Shown: piece after piece, positions 24,805-32,951 of the stretch
How the letters are laid out: each line of letters opens with the position of its first letter
Numbering within the stretch: position 1 is the first letter of the stretch
NCBI RefSeq assembly: GCF_900231835.1
Contig: NZ_OCTN01000004.1
Coordinates: 1-64,000, forward strand
Reading direction: 5' to 3'
Length of the DNA: 64,000 bases
Source of the DNA: Pontivivens marinum
GTDB taxonomy: Bacteria; Pseudomonadota; Alphaproteobacteria; Rhodobacterales; Rhodobacteraceae
Notes under the pieces: model-generated
What the model was told of the DNA's origin: nothing
Database searches by the model: none
The model's input: the letters and a program-made list of their open reading frames with translations, nothing else
Translations under genes and position numbers: made by a program

Positions 24805-26162
24805 CGAGCAAAACACTGGACCCGGTCCTCGAACATATCGGTGCGCGCAGCGACGAGTATGTCACGCGCTTGATGGACTATGTAAAAAACCCCTCGATCA
24901 GTGCCCACAATATCGGCATCCGCGAAGTGTCAGAGCTGTTGGTGGCGCAGTTGAGCGCGCTGGGCATGAAGGCGGAGGCGATCCCGACCAAGGGGCATCC
25001 CTTTGTCTTGGCTGAGTACCGCGTTGATCCCGATAAGCCGACCGTATTGCTATATGGCCATTACGATGTGCAGCCGCCGGACCCGCTGGAGCTGTGGGAC
25101 AGCCCTCCCTTTACACCCACAATCCGTGACGGCCGTATTTATGCGCGCGGCGTGGGGGATAATAAGGGCCAGCACTTCGCTCAGATCATGGCGATTGAAG
25201 CGCACCTAGCGGTCCATGGTACATTGCCGTGCAATGTCATCTTCCTGCTAGAGGGAGAGGAGGAAATTGGCTCTCCACAGATTGCTGATTTCGTGCGGGA
25301 TCATCGCGATCGGCTTGAGGCGGATTTCGTGGTCACGGCCGATGGCCCGTTGCATGAATCCGGCCGCGCGACCCTGACCTATGGCGTTAGGGGCATGTGT
25401 TCATTTGAAATGCGGGTCAAGACGGCTGCGCGTGATGCCCATTCAGGCAATTACGGTGGCGTTATGCCGAACGCGATCTGGACGCTGGTACACTTGCTGG
25501 GCACGATGAAGACACCCGATGGACAGATCACCATCGACGGTTTGCATGCTCCGATTATCCCGGCCACCGAGGTAGAGATCGCCGCATCACAGGCGCTGCC
25601 GCTCGATCTGCCCGCATATATGCAGAAGATGGGGCTGTCGAAGCTCGATGCTCCGACGGACCGACCGTTCTGGGATCGGCTGATGTTCCACCCAACCATG
25701 ACAATCAACGGGCTTCATGGTGGTTACGGCGGGCAGGGATCGAAATCGGTCCTACCATGTAGCGCAGTGGCGAAATGCGATATCCGCCTTGTTGAGGCAA
25801 TGACTCCGCAACAAGTCATGGACTGCGTGCGCGCCCACGTTGCCAAACATGCGCCGGAGGTTGAGGTGATCTTTCAAGGGGGGATGCTGCCCTCGAAGAC
25901 GGCTATCGATAGTCCGTGGGGACAGGTCATTCAGCAGGCGATCACCGAGGCGCGTGGTGAAGCCCCGTTGGTATACCCCTGTGCCGGTGGCAGCCTGCCT
26001 GATTATGTCTTTACCAAGATATTAGGCGTCCCTGCTTTCGTAATGCCATATGCGAATGCGGATGAGGCGAACCACGCTCCTAACGAGAATATGGAGATAT
26101 CCCTATTCCTGAAGGGGATCCAAACCGGTGCAGCCTTGCTGGACAGATTGGGGCGTATCTAG
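24801..26162 (+). CDS. M20-family dipeptidase/amidohydrolase, second copy
   Basis: 453 aa. The ATG at 24801 overlaps the hyuA stop. Metal and catalytic motifs are LLYGHYDVQPPDP (His, Asp), GRI-YARGVGDNKGQ (Asp), LEGEEEIGS (Glu-Glu), VVTADGP (Asp) and the final NEANHAPNE-type His segment (DEANHAPNENM). The lid has the DAHSGNYGG signature. It resembles cytosolic nonspecific dipeptidase-like enzymes and has no signal peptide. As the last gene of the gntR operon it likely cleaves the linear amide produced by HyuAB. The two M20 proteins are distant relatives, so the two hyuAB-M20 sets seem to be parallel routes rather than copies. Confidence 0.92.
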   Translation: MTSKTLDPVLEHIGARSDEYVTRLMDYVKNPSISAHNIGIREVSELLVAQLSALGMKAEAIPTKGHPFVLAEYRVDPDKPTVLLYGHYDVQPPDPLELWDSPPFTPTIRDGRIYARGVGDNKGQHFAQIMAIEAHLAVHGTLPCNVIFLLEGEEEIGSPQIADFVRDHRDRLEADFVVTADGPLHESGRATLTYGVRGMCSFEMRVKTAARDAHSGNYGGVMPNAIWTLVHLLGTMKTPDGQITIDGLHAPIIPATEVEIAASQALPLDLPAYMQKMGLSKLDAPTDRPFWDRLMFHPTMTINGLHGGYGGQGSKSVLPCSAVAKCDIRLVEAMTPQQVMDCVRAHVAKHAPEVEVIFQGGMLPSKTAIDSPWGQVIQQAITEARGEAPLVYPCAGGSLPDYVFTKILGVPAFVMPYANADEANHAPNENMEISLFLKGIQTGAALLDRLGRI

Positions 26163-26401
26163 ACGCGATGGCTTTGGTCACACTGAACCATAGGGTGTAG
26201 CCTTACCTTAAAATCATGAATCGGTCGGGGCTTTATTGAGCGTCGGCCGATTATGCTAAGGTGAGTTCGGTTGCGTTTGTTTTGATGTATTATGTTTGAT
26301 GGTGACCTTATCCTATTGGGTTACTATTTTGTGATTTAGAACTGTTCAGGGTTTGGATATTCTTTTAGTGATGGAAATATTTCAAATTATGCCTACGGCG
26401 C
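26163..26401. other. AT-richer gap after the island
   Basis: 239 bases without a credible gene. The base composition is visibly richer in A and T than the island. I see no clear terminator for the gntR-hyuBA-M20 operon. Confidence 0.3.
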
Positions 26402-26799
26402 TTAAATGTGAGCGATGGTGAATGAAGTTGTTAACCTATAACTCAAATTATCGAATAGGTGCTCGTTCAGTATTTCATTTCGCATGCAGCCATTTAAAAT
26501 TTTGACGAAGGTGTTCTGCATTACCTTGTCTGTCGTACCACTCGACTTTGCAGGTCTCCCTGCCATTTCAAGATGGCATCGAAGGTCAATTCCGTCCCGC
26601 TGACCTCCATGCAGGGATAGCCCTTGATCTTGGCAATCTTGCTTAATTCTCGGCTCACACGGATTTTCGATAAGGACGTACCGACAACCGCCGCCAAGCA
26701 TTACTAGCTAAAGTTGTCGGTCACGTTAAAGATGCGCGAAACCGGCGTCCGCAGGACAGGCTGTCAGAGACAAAGTCCAAGTTCCATTTCTGGTTCGGC
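26402..26799 (-). pseudogene. decayed IS3-family transposase (OrfB) fragment
   Basis: The minus strand carries consecutive pieces of an IS3 integrase core in three frames. First is PNQKWNLDFVSDSLSCGRRFR (near 26790). Next is NVTDNFS, two stops, then CLAAVVGTSLS, RVSRELSKIAKIKGYPCMEV and GTELTFDAILKWQ. After another frame change come MQNTFVKILNGCMRN and EILNEHLFDNL. These match the DFVSD, DDFTRE, PGKPxQNxFVESFNGRxRDECLNEHLF order of the family. Two stops, at least two frameshifts and missing 5' and 3' parts show that it is dead. It differs in type from the remnant at 1254-1450. Confidence 0.65.
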
Positions 26800-26800
26800 C

Positions 26801-27274
26801 CTACGGCTGGTAGGGCAATGATGAATGGTGCAGGACGATACGTAGAGTGCCGGTCTCGTCCTTCTTGTAGCCAAAGCTCTTATCGACAGTTGTGATGGAT
26901 TCGTCCTTGTTGGTCAATTTGACCCAGCCCATCCACATCGCGACATCGCCCTGAATAAAGCTGGCCGACGGGATGCTTTCCATAGCACGCCAGCCCATGA
27001 TGGCGAAGCCGTTGTCTAGCGGATATTCTTCGGAGTGGCCGCAGAAATAGGCCAATGCACCCGCTTTGGTTGGGCGAAACGTTTGCTCGCCGTTGGCCAT
27101 GGTGGGTTTGAATAGAACCGGCCCCAAGCCGTAGCCGTAATAGTTATCAATATTGGCGGAGGCGACCTGACGCGCCGCGTCGATACCGCCATCCTCGAAT
27201 GCCTTCGAGATAGTGATTTTGCCGTTCCCCCAGATCGTTAGGGCTTCTTCGATGTCGGCTTGGGTGATCTGCAC
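26801..27274 (-). CDS. NTF2/SnoaL-like domain protein, function unknown
   Basis: 157 aa, with the start at GTG 27274 (AGGAG six bases upstream). The pattern of a helical N-terminus (ITQADIEEALTIWGNGKITISKAF), a central NIDNYYGYGLGPVLFKP segment, and a C-terminal strand set ending TLRIVLHHSSLPYQ is typical of SnoaL-like or CaMKII-association-type cone-shaped domains. Some relatives carry unreliable annotations such as phosphoribosyl-AMP cyclohydrolase. No catalytic set can be assigned and there is no signal peptide. It is divergent from the catalase gene 353 bases away. Confidence 0.75.
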   Translation of the reverse strand: MQITQADIEEALTIWGNGKITISKAFEDGGIDAARQVASANIDNYYGYGLGPVLFKPTMANGEQTFRPTKAGALAYFCGHSEEYPLDNGFAIMGWRAMESIPSASFIQGDVAMWMGWVKLTNKDESITTVDKSFGYKKDETGTLRIVLHHSSLPYQP

Positions 27275-27627
27275 AGGATGCTCCTTATTGCTATGTTGTC
27301 TCGACCGGTAAGCGCCGTGGTGAACGTTGGCATCACTTGGCAGCTTTCGCTAGGGCGGAACATGGTTCGCATCGCAACCAAACTAAAGGGTGTGGTGCTG
27401 CGGCCTTTTGTCCGCCTAACCCTATACTATGACATACATTTCAAAACGAGGAATATGCCCGTGCCTGCGGGGGGAATCGGCTGTGCGGTGGACCTGATTT
27501 CCGTGCCAACCATCGGCAGCTGCTTGCCTTGGACATGTCAGGGTGGCCGATTTCAGGAACATTTCGCCTTTCTATGCGTTTTTGAAGCTCACACATCCGA
27601 ACGCAGATCGGCGAAGGAAGGCACGTC
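27275..27627. other. intergenic region between divergent genes
   Basis: 353 bases between the SnoaL-like gene (minus) and the catalase gene (plus), which must hold both promoters. I could not recognise an OxyR-type or other defined operator, and the 123-aa frame crossing it looks non-coding. Confidence 0.3.
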
Positions 27628-29142
27628 ATGACCAGCAAGAAAAGCACTCCACCCACCACCACCGATGCAGGTATTCCCGTTCAAAGCGATGAGCATTCTC
27701 TAACAGTTGGCCCCGATGGTCCGATTGTTTTGAATGACCATTATCTTCTTGAACAGATGGCAAACTTCAACCGTGAACGTATCCCCGAGCGCCAGCCGCA
27801 TGCCAAGGGATCAGGGGCCTTCGGTACGTTTGAGGTTACGCAGGATGTGTCACAGTACACCAAGGCAAAGGTGTTCCAGCCCGGCGCGAAATGTGATGTC
27901 GTGATGCGGTTTTCCACGGTCGCGGGTGAGCGGGGAAGCCCGGACACGTGGCGCGATCCACGTGGATTTTCGGTAAAAATGTACACCGAGGACGGTAATT
28001 TCGACATGGTCGGAAACAACACACCGGTGTTCTTTATTCGTGATCCGATGAAGTTTCAGCACTTCATTCGCAGCCAAAAACGGCGCGCTGACAATAACCT
28101 GCGAGACCACGACATGCAGTGGGATTTCTGGACGCTCTCGCCGGAAAGTGCGCATCAGGTGGCCTATTTGATGGGGGATCGCGGCATTCCCAGAACGTGG
28201 CGGGAAATGAACGGTTATTCCAGCCACACCTATTCGTTGATCAATGCCGAGGGTGAGAAATTCTGGGTGAAGTTCCACTTCCATACGGATCAGGGGGATG
28301 GAAACGCCTATCTCAGTCAGGACGACGCCGACAAACTGGCCGGTATGGACGGGGACTTCCACCGACGAGACTTGTTCAATTCGATCGACAAGGGGGATCA
28401 CCCTAGCTGGACGCTAAAGTGGCAGGTGATGCCATTCGAGGATGCTAAAACCTACCGGATCAACCCATTTGACCTGACCAAAGTCTGGCCGCATGAGGAT
28501 TATCCGTTGATCGAAGTTGGCAAGTTGACCTTGAATAGAAACCCGACCGATTTCCACACCGAGATCGAGCAAGCCGCTTTTGAGCCAAATAACATGGTTC
28601 CGGGCGTTGGTCTGTCGCCGGATAAAATGCTTCTGGCGCGCGGGTTCTCATATGCAGATGCGCATCGTGCACGGCTGGGCGTGAATTATAAGGAAATACC
28701 GGTGAACAGTCCGCAGTCAGACGTTCACAGCTATTCAAAGGACGGGGCAGGGCGCACCAAGAAGGTTTCTGACCCTGTATATGCTCCCAATTCCTATGGC
28801 GGCCCATCGGCGCAACCAACGCAGCATGAGGCCGGTATCTGGCATACGGACGGCGAGATGGTGCGGCAGGCATATACCCTTCGCAAGGATGACGATGACT
28901 TTTCGCAGGCCGGTATTCTGGTGCGTGATGTGATGGATGATGCAGGACGCGAACGCTTGGTCGGCAACGTCGTTGGGCATCTAACGGACGGCGTTAGTGA
29001 GAAAGTGCTGCTGCGTGCCTTCGAATACTGGCGCAACATCGACGGTGATATTGGTGATAAGATTGAGGCAGGCGTGCGCGAAAAACTGGGTGGTGCATCC
29101 GATGCACCCGGAATGGCATCTGCCAAAAGCATTAGCGGCTAA
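27628..29142 (+). CDS. katA: monofunctional heme catalase, small-subunit type
   Basis: 504 aa; it breaks down hydrogen peroxide. The distal heme side reads [18 protein letters not shown] with the catalytic His, followed by the [30 protein letters not shown] and [19 protein letters not shown] motifs including the distal Asn. The proximal heme ligand Tyr lies in [17 protein letters not shown]. Length and motifs fit the clade 3 small-subunit catalases; QP replaces the common VV before the catalytic His. There is no signal peptide, so it is cytoplasmic. The gene is monocistronic, with GAAGG before the ATG. Confidence 0.95.
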   Translation: MTSKKSTPPTTTDAGIPVQSDEHSLTVGPDGPIVLNDHYLLEQMANFNRERIPERQPHAKGSGAFGTFEVTQDVSQYTKAKVFQPGAKCDVVMRFSTVAGERGSPDTWRDPRGFSVKMYTEDGNFDMVGNNTPVFFIRDPMKFQHFIRSQKRRADNNLRDHDMQWDFWTLSPESAHQVAYLMGDRGIPRTWREMNGYSSHTYSLINAEGEKFWVKFHFHTDQGDGNAYLSQDDADKLAGMDGDFHRRDLFNSIDKGDHPSWTLKWQVMPFEDAKTYRINPFDLTKVWPHEDYPLIEVGKLTLNRNPTDFHTEIEQAAFEPNNMVPGVGLSPDKMLLARGFSYADAHRARLGVNYKEIPVNSPQSDVHSYSKDGAGRTKKVSDPVYAPNSYGGPSAQPTQHEAGIWHTDGEMVRQAYTLRKDDDDFSQAGILVRDVMDDAGRERLVGNVVGHLTDGVSEKVLLRAFEYWRNIDGDIGDKIEAGVREKLGGASDAPGMASAKSISG

Positions 29143-29221
29143 TCTGTACCAAGGTTAAATATTGCGAAAAAGCAGGGCGGACAAACTCGCCCTGCTATTC
29201 CAGATGCGCTCTATATCCACT

Positions 29222-29563
29222 TCAGTCACCGTCTATTGACTGCTCAAGGAACTTTATGACGTTTTGCACTTGGGTGGCTCGCTCCTGAAGCTCGCTAATT
29301 TTTGCCCGAATGACTGTGATTGCATCAGCGCGATCGCAGCTTCCTGCGATGGCCTGCATGATGTCGCGTAGATCTGCGATGGAGATACCTGCTGTGCGGG
29401 CCTTAGAGAAGAAATCGAGTGCCGTCAGGTTATCCTCTGGATAATCCCTGTAGTTATTCGTGTCGCTGGTGCCTGCTATGGAGCGTATTAGTCCGTTACG
29501 CTCATAGAACCGGATTGTATCCCGGCTGACGCCTGATCGCTCGGCCAGCTCACCTATCCGCAT
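29222..29563 (-). CDS. MerR-family transcriptional regulator
   Basis: 113 aa from the ATG at 29563, preceded by GGGGATT; a TTG four codons upstream is also possible. The helix-turn-helix is MRIGELAERSGVSRDTIRFYERNGLI. A helical linker and a C-terminal coiled coil follow (TVIRAKISELQERATQVQNVIKFLEQ). Only one Cys (GSCDRADA) is present in the effector region, so the paired-Cys metal sites of CueR or MerR are absent. It is divergent from the flavoprotein gene, with a perfect palindrome between them, and most likely controls that gene. Confidence 0.9.
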   Translation of the reverse strand: MRIGELAERSGVSRDTIRFYERNGLIRSIAGTSDTNNYRDYPEDNLTALDFFSKARTAGISIADLRDIMQAIAGSCDRADAITVIRAKISELQERATQVQNVIKFLEQSIDGD

Positions 29564-29582
29564 GATAATCCCCAAACCAGTG

Positions 29583-29597
29583 ACAATGGTCCATTGT
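29583..29597. promoter_or_regulatory. candidate MerR operator, perfect 7-1-7 palindrome
   Basis: ACAATGG-T-CCATTGT is a perfect inverted repeat 20 bases upstream of the merR start and 77 bases upstream of the flavoprotein start. MerR-type proteins bind such dyads within long-spacer promoters. Which promoter it serves is not certain. Confidence 0.55.
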
Positions 29598-29673
29598 TTC
29601 GCATTAACTTGCTTTCTATATGTTGTGTGACACTCAAAATGACAATCGCACTCGGTAAAGAGGAACAGATTTG

Positions 29674-30753
29674 ATGGCTAAGCGTATCGCAATCGTCGGG
29701 GGTGGTGCCATCGGTGCCGAGCTTGCAAAGTCACTTGAAGCAAGCGCGACAGTCACGTTGATCGAGCAGTGCAGCCATTACGTACATGCTCCTGCTATGA
29801 TCCGTGCGGTTGTTGAGCCATCCATTCTGGATCAAGCTTTGATCCCCTATGACACGCTGTTAACGCAAGGAACATTCGTACAGGCCCGCGCGGTAAGTAT
29901 TGATGCCGGTGGCGTGCAACTGAATGATGGCAGCCGTATTGACGCAGATTACATTGTCGTCGCGACCGGTTCAGAAAACGCAACGCCTTTTAAACCGAAA
30001 GGTGCGGATATAGCTGGGCTTCGCGCTGATAATGCGCGCATTCACGAGATGTTAAAGGCTGCGAGCACAGTCGCGATCGTAGGGGCAGGAGCCGTAGGAA
30101 CGGAACTGGCGGGTGAAATTGCGCATTTCACGCCCGAGAAGAAGATCAAGCTGATCTCAAGCGACGCCACGCTTTTCCCGCAGATGCCGAAACGGCTGGG
30201 GCGGTCCCTCGAAAAGAAGCTGGTTGCCGCTGGCGTTGAGGTGATCCTAGGCGCGCGTGCCATGAACCTGGAAAACATGACGGAGCCTTACGCAGGAGTT
30301 TTAGAACTTACCAATGGTCAAAGCGTTCAGGCGGACCTGATCTTTCCTGCAATCGGCTCGCGGGGTTCATCGGAGTTGTTAAGGGCATTGCCGGATGTCA
30401 AAATGGGCACCGCAAATCGCGCTATCACTGACCAGTGGATGCGCCCCTCGTCCCTACCAAATATTTTTGCGGCGGGTGACGTGGCTGAAATGGGGGACGC
30501 GATGACTGTCGTGGCAACTACGCGACAGTTGCCCTGGCTTATAAAAACACTGAAAACCGTGTTGGTCGGGCAAAAAATCGAAGATCAAAAGCCCTACACA
30601 CCTTGGAAGAAAGCGCCCATCCTGATCCCACTGGGCCCGTTTAAGGGTAACTCTTTCCTTTCGCTCTTTACCGCAGGCGATTTTTTAACTCGACAGATTA
30701 AGGGCAAGGACTTGTTCTTGAAGAAACGTAACAATTTTTTTGATCGGAACTGA
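29674..30753 (+). CDS. FAD-dependent NAD(P)H oxidoreductase (AIF/FSP1, NDH-2 like)
   Basis: 359 aa. FAD binding is shown by KRIAIVGGGAIGAELAKSL at the N-terminus, and NAD(P) binding by VAIVGAGAVGTELAGEI near residue 130. The NIFAAGDVAEMGD motif holds the FAD ribityl contact Asp. The fold is the pyridine nucleotide-disulphide type without redox Cys, as in AIF, FSP1 or type II NADH dehydrogenases. The C-terminal FKGNSFLSLFTAGDFLTRQIKGKDLFL could be a membrane-associating segment. AGAGGA precedes the ATG at 29674. Divergent merR and the palindrome suggest induction by a chemical or redox stress; quinone reduction is a plausible role. Confidence 0.88.
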   Translation: MAKRIAIVGGGAIGAELAKSLEASATVTLIEQCSHYVHAPAMIRAVVEPSILDQALIPYDTLLTQGTFVQARAVSIDAGGVQLNDGSRIDADYIVVATGSENATPFKPKGADIAGLRADNARIHEMLKAASTVAIVGAGAVGTELAGEIAHFTPEKKIKLISSDATLFPQMPKRLGRSLEKKLVAAGVEVILGARAMNLENMTEPYAGVLELTNGQSVQADLIFPAIGSRGSSELLRALPDVKMGTANRAITDQWMRPSSLPNIFAAGDVAEMGDAMTVVATTRQLPWLIKTLKTVLVGQKIEDQKPYTPWKKAPILIPLGPFKGNSFLSLFTAGDFLTRQIKGKDLFLKKRNNFFDRN

Positions 30754-30842
30754 CGTAATTATGCCCAAATCGATCGACTTTGGGGGGTATAGAAGGGGGC
30801 AATCTGTCCAGTTGGGTGTTGGATAGACCTGTAGTGATTTGA

Positions 30843-30871
30843 GGCGGCTCCTATAATCGCATGGAGCCGCC
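30843..30871. terminator. hairpin between convergent genes
   Basis: GGCGGCTCC and GGAGCCGCC pair over 9 bp with an 11-base loop, between the flavoprotein gene (ends 30753) and the SDR gene (ends 30889). Neither side has a good T-run, so termination is only a possibility. Confidence 0.45.
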
Positions 30872-30888
30872 CATAGCCTTGCTTTCGC

Positions 30889-31836
30889 TCACAGGCTCCA
30901 AATGAACCCGGTCTCCTGCTGTGATCGATCCCACAGTTTTCCCATGATCGTTGGACCGTAGGCAAAGGGTTCCAGCTTCCCCTCGCCAACCGGACCGACA
31001 AATCCCATACGGCCTGTTGGCCCGTACAGAGCGCGTTGTTTAAGGCCGTTCTCTGTCGCGCACATGATCTCGGGATACGCGCCCTTTTCAGCTGTTTGAA
31101 CCAAAGGTGATTTGGTCATAAGCCACCATACGATCCGAGCACCCAAACCGCCGCTGGTGCTGATCAGTGAGGTTGCGGACGAACCGGGGTGGCAAACGTA
31201 AACACCGACATTCTTACCGGCGCTTCTGATCCGGTCCTGCAATTCATAGGCGAACATCATCTGCGCCAGTTTGCTTTGACTATACACAGGGTTGGCACTG
31301 TAATTCTTATCCCAGTTCATATCGTCAAACTGGATCGTTCGCAGACCCATTTTATAGCCTAGGCTTGCCACAACCACGATGCGGCCCTGCGTTGCCTCGA
31401 TCCGGTCGAACAACATTCCGCACAAGACAAAATGGCCGTAGTGATTTGTGCCCAGTTGGCTCTCAAACCCGTCCTTGGTCAGTTTTTGCGTCGGCACCTG
31501 TGCGATGGCGGCGTTGCAGATCAGCGCATCAATTCTGGGCACCGTTTGCAGGACCTCACTGGCCGCACCGCGCACGCTGCTCAAATCAGCAAGATCCATG
31601 CGGATGAAGCTGACATCTGCCGCCATACCGAATTCATCTTTGAGTGTCTTTACCGCGTCCTTGGATTTTTGGGTGCTACGATTGAGCATCACGACTTTTG
31701 CGCCCTTGGTTAGAAGTATGCGAGCGGCTTGAAATCCGGTTCCAGCATTCGCGCCGGTGATTAAATAGGTCTTTCCGGTCAGATCGGTGAGGCGCTCCGG
31801 TGTCCAGCCTTGGGGTCCGAATTGGGTGTCGGCCAT
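30889..31836 (-). CDS. short-chain dehydrogenase/reductase
   Basis: 315 aa from the ATG at 31836 (GGAGAC eight bases upstream); the longer frame has no family similarity. The Rossmann motif is TGANAGTGFQAARIL (TGxxxGxG type), with a basic RSTQKS after the second strand that favours NADP(H). NAAIA occupies the NNAG position. The catalytic set is Ser in VVASLGYK and YxxxK in PVYSQSKLA. The overall pattern resembles retinol-dehydrogenase or protochlorophyllide-reductase-like SDRs (extended C-terminus with ARIVWWLMTKSPLVQTAEKGA). It is divergent from the damaged araC-type gene, a common pairing for aldehyde- or ketone-responsive modules. Confidence 0.9.
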   Translation of the reverse strand: MADTQFGPQGWTPERLTDLTGKTYLITGANAGTGFQAARILLTKGAKVVMLNRSTQKSKDAVKTLKDEFGMAADVSFIRMDLADLSSVRGAASEVLQTVPRIDALICNAAIAQVPTQKLTKDGFESQLGTNHYGHFVLCGMLFDRIEATQGRIVVVASLGYKMGLRTIQFDDMNWDKNYSANPVYSQSKLAQMMFAYELQDRIRSAGKNVGVYVCHPGSSATSLISTSGGLGARIVWWLMTKSPLVQTAEKGAYPEIMCATENGLKQRALYGPTGRMGFVGPVGEGKLEPFAYGPTIMGKLWDRSQQETGFIWSL

Positions 31837-31919
31837 TTTATGTCTCCATGGTTCGCATGCTACGGGCAGCGCGGTATGTGTTTTGTCCTGATTGTTAGAT
31901 GGCTGTCTTTCATGCGCAA

Positions 31920-31954
31920 AAATAGGCGATATCATCGCGAATACTTGCCTATTT
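31920..31954. promoter_or_regulatory. inverted repeat in SDR/araC promoter region
   Basis: AAATAGGC at 31920-31927 and GCCTATTT at 31947-31954 are a perfect 8-bp inverted repeat with a 19-base spacer, midway between the SDR start (31836) and the regulator start (32002). It may be a regulator site. Confidence 0.35.
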
Positions 31955-32001
31955 GTATCGTCGAGATTGCTGTGCTGTCGTTTGCGGATTAACGTAGCAA
32001 T

Positions 32002-32882
32002 ATGATGCAGGAACAAATCAGACAACTTATCGTGGGTAAAATTCGCGAGGATGGCCTTATGGAAACCGGTGTGCCGGGGGTGAGATTATTTCGGGCGACC
32101 GAGGCAATTCCCTGTGCACCTGCCGTCTATGAGCCCAGTGTCCTTGCTATCGCCAGCGGCGCCAAGGAGGCGGTTCTGGATGGTGCGCGATATGTGTATG
32201 ATAGCAGCCAGTATATGTGTTGCCCGATGTCGATGCCGCTAAAGGCCGGTACACCGCAGGCCACAGCGCAGAACCCGCTTTTCGGGGTCTACATCACCCT
32301 CGATCCACGTGTGATGAGCGGGTTGGCCATTGAGATGGAAAATGCAGGCGGGGTTGCCCCTGTACGCTCGAATGAATTGAATACGCAGGGGATCAAGCTC
32401 GCCAATTGGGATGATCGGTTCTGCGAGGCGCTGTTGAGGTTGCTGCAGTTGGGCGACAATCCAATGGACGCCGCGGTTCTGGGCGAGGCGCGATTGCGAG
32501 AGCTTTATTACGCAATCCTACAGGGCGAGGCAGGTTTTTTTGCACGGCAGGCCTTTGGCTCCGGCAATGCGATTGCCCGCTCCATTACCCATATTGCATC
32601 ACATTTGAGCGCGCCCATTTGCATCGACGATTTGGCCACTCGCGCCGGCATGAGCCGAGCCGTTTTTCATCGCAAGTTTAAGCATGCGACAACCATGTCA
32701 CCGATCCAGTTCGTCAAATCGATGCGGTTGAACAATGCCGCGATGCGGATGTTTGAGGGGATGACGGTCGCCGAAGCGGCCTTGGATGTGGCTATGTCAG
32801 CCCATCGCAGTTCAGCCGAGAATTCAAGCGCATCTACGGACAGTCGCCACGCCAATGGATCGATACGCAGCATGTCGCGTAA
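32002..32882 (+). pseudogene. AraC-family regulator with C-terminal frameshift
   Basis: The N-terminal AraC_N cupin-type domain (VPGVRLFRATEAIPCAPAVYEPSVLAIASG) and the first helix-turn-helix (ICIDDLATRAGMSRAVFHRKFKHATTMSPIQF) are intact. After EAALDV, near 32787-32792, the open frame turns into unrelated sequence and runs on to 32949. One frame over, the family continuation YVSPSQFSREFKRIYGQSPR followed by QWIDTQHVA is present, ending at TAA 32880-32882. One missing base (GTGGGCTAT to GTGGCTAT) explains this. A perfect terminator hairpin lies at 32903, beyond the ancestral stop but inside the shifted frame. The second helix-turn-helix is lost unless this is a sequencing error. Confidence 0.8.
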
Positions 32883-32902
32883 CCGGGGTTGTTTCGACGC
32901 GT

Positions 32903-32941
32903 TTGTAGGAGCGGAGATTATCAAGAGCTCCGCTCCTACAA
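32903..32941. terminator. terminator between araC-type gene and molybdoenzyme operon
   Basis: TTGTAGGAGCGGAG and CTCCGCTCCTACAA form a 14-bp perfect stem with an 11-base loop. It lies between the ancestral araC-type stop (32882) and the end of the convergent molybdoenzyme gene (32952). Confidence 0.65.
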
Positions 32942-32951
32942 GTCTGTGATG

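Noticed and set aside
1254-26799. A single IS3 transposase split in two by insertion of the 25-kb island
   Set aside because: Both remnants lie on the minus strand in the right order, but both contain the QNxFVESFNGRxRD region, and they belong to different subgroups. They are separate elements, not two halves of one.
32882-32949. C-terminal extension of the AraC-type protein to 32949
   Set aside because: This stretch is translated from terminator DNA after the frameshift and has no resemblance to the family.
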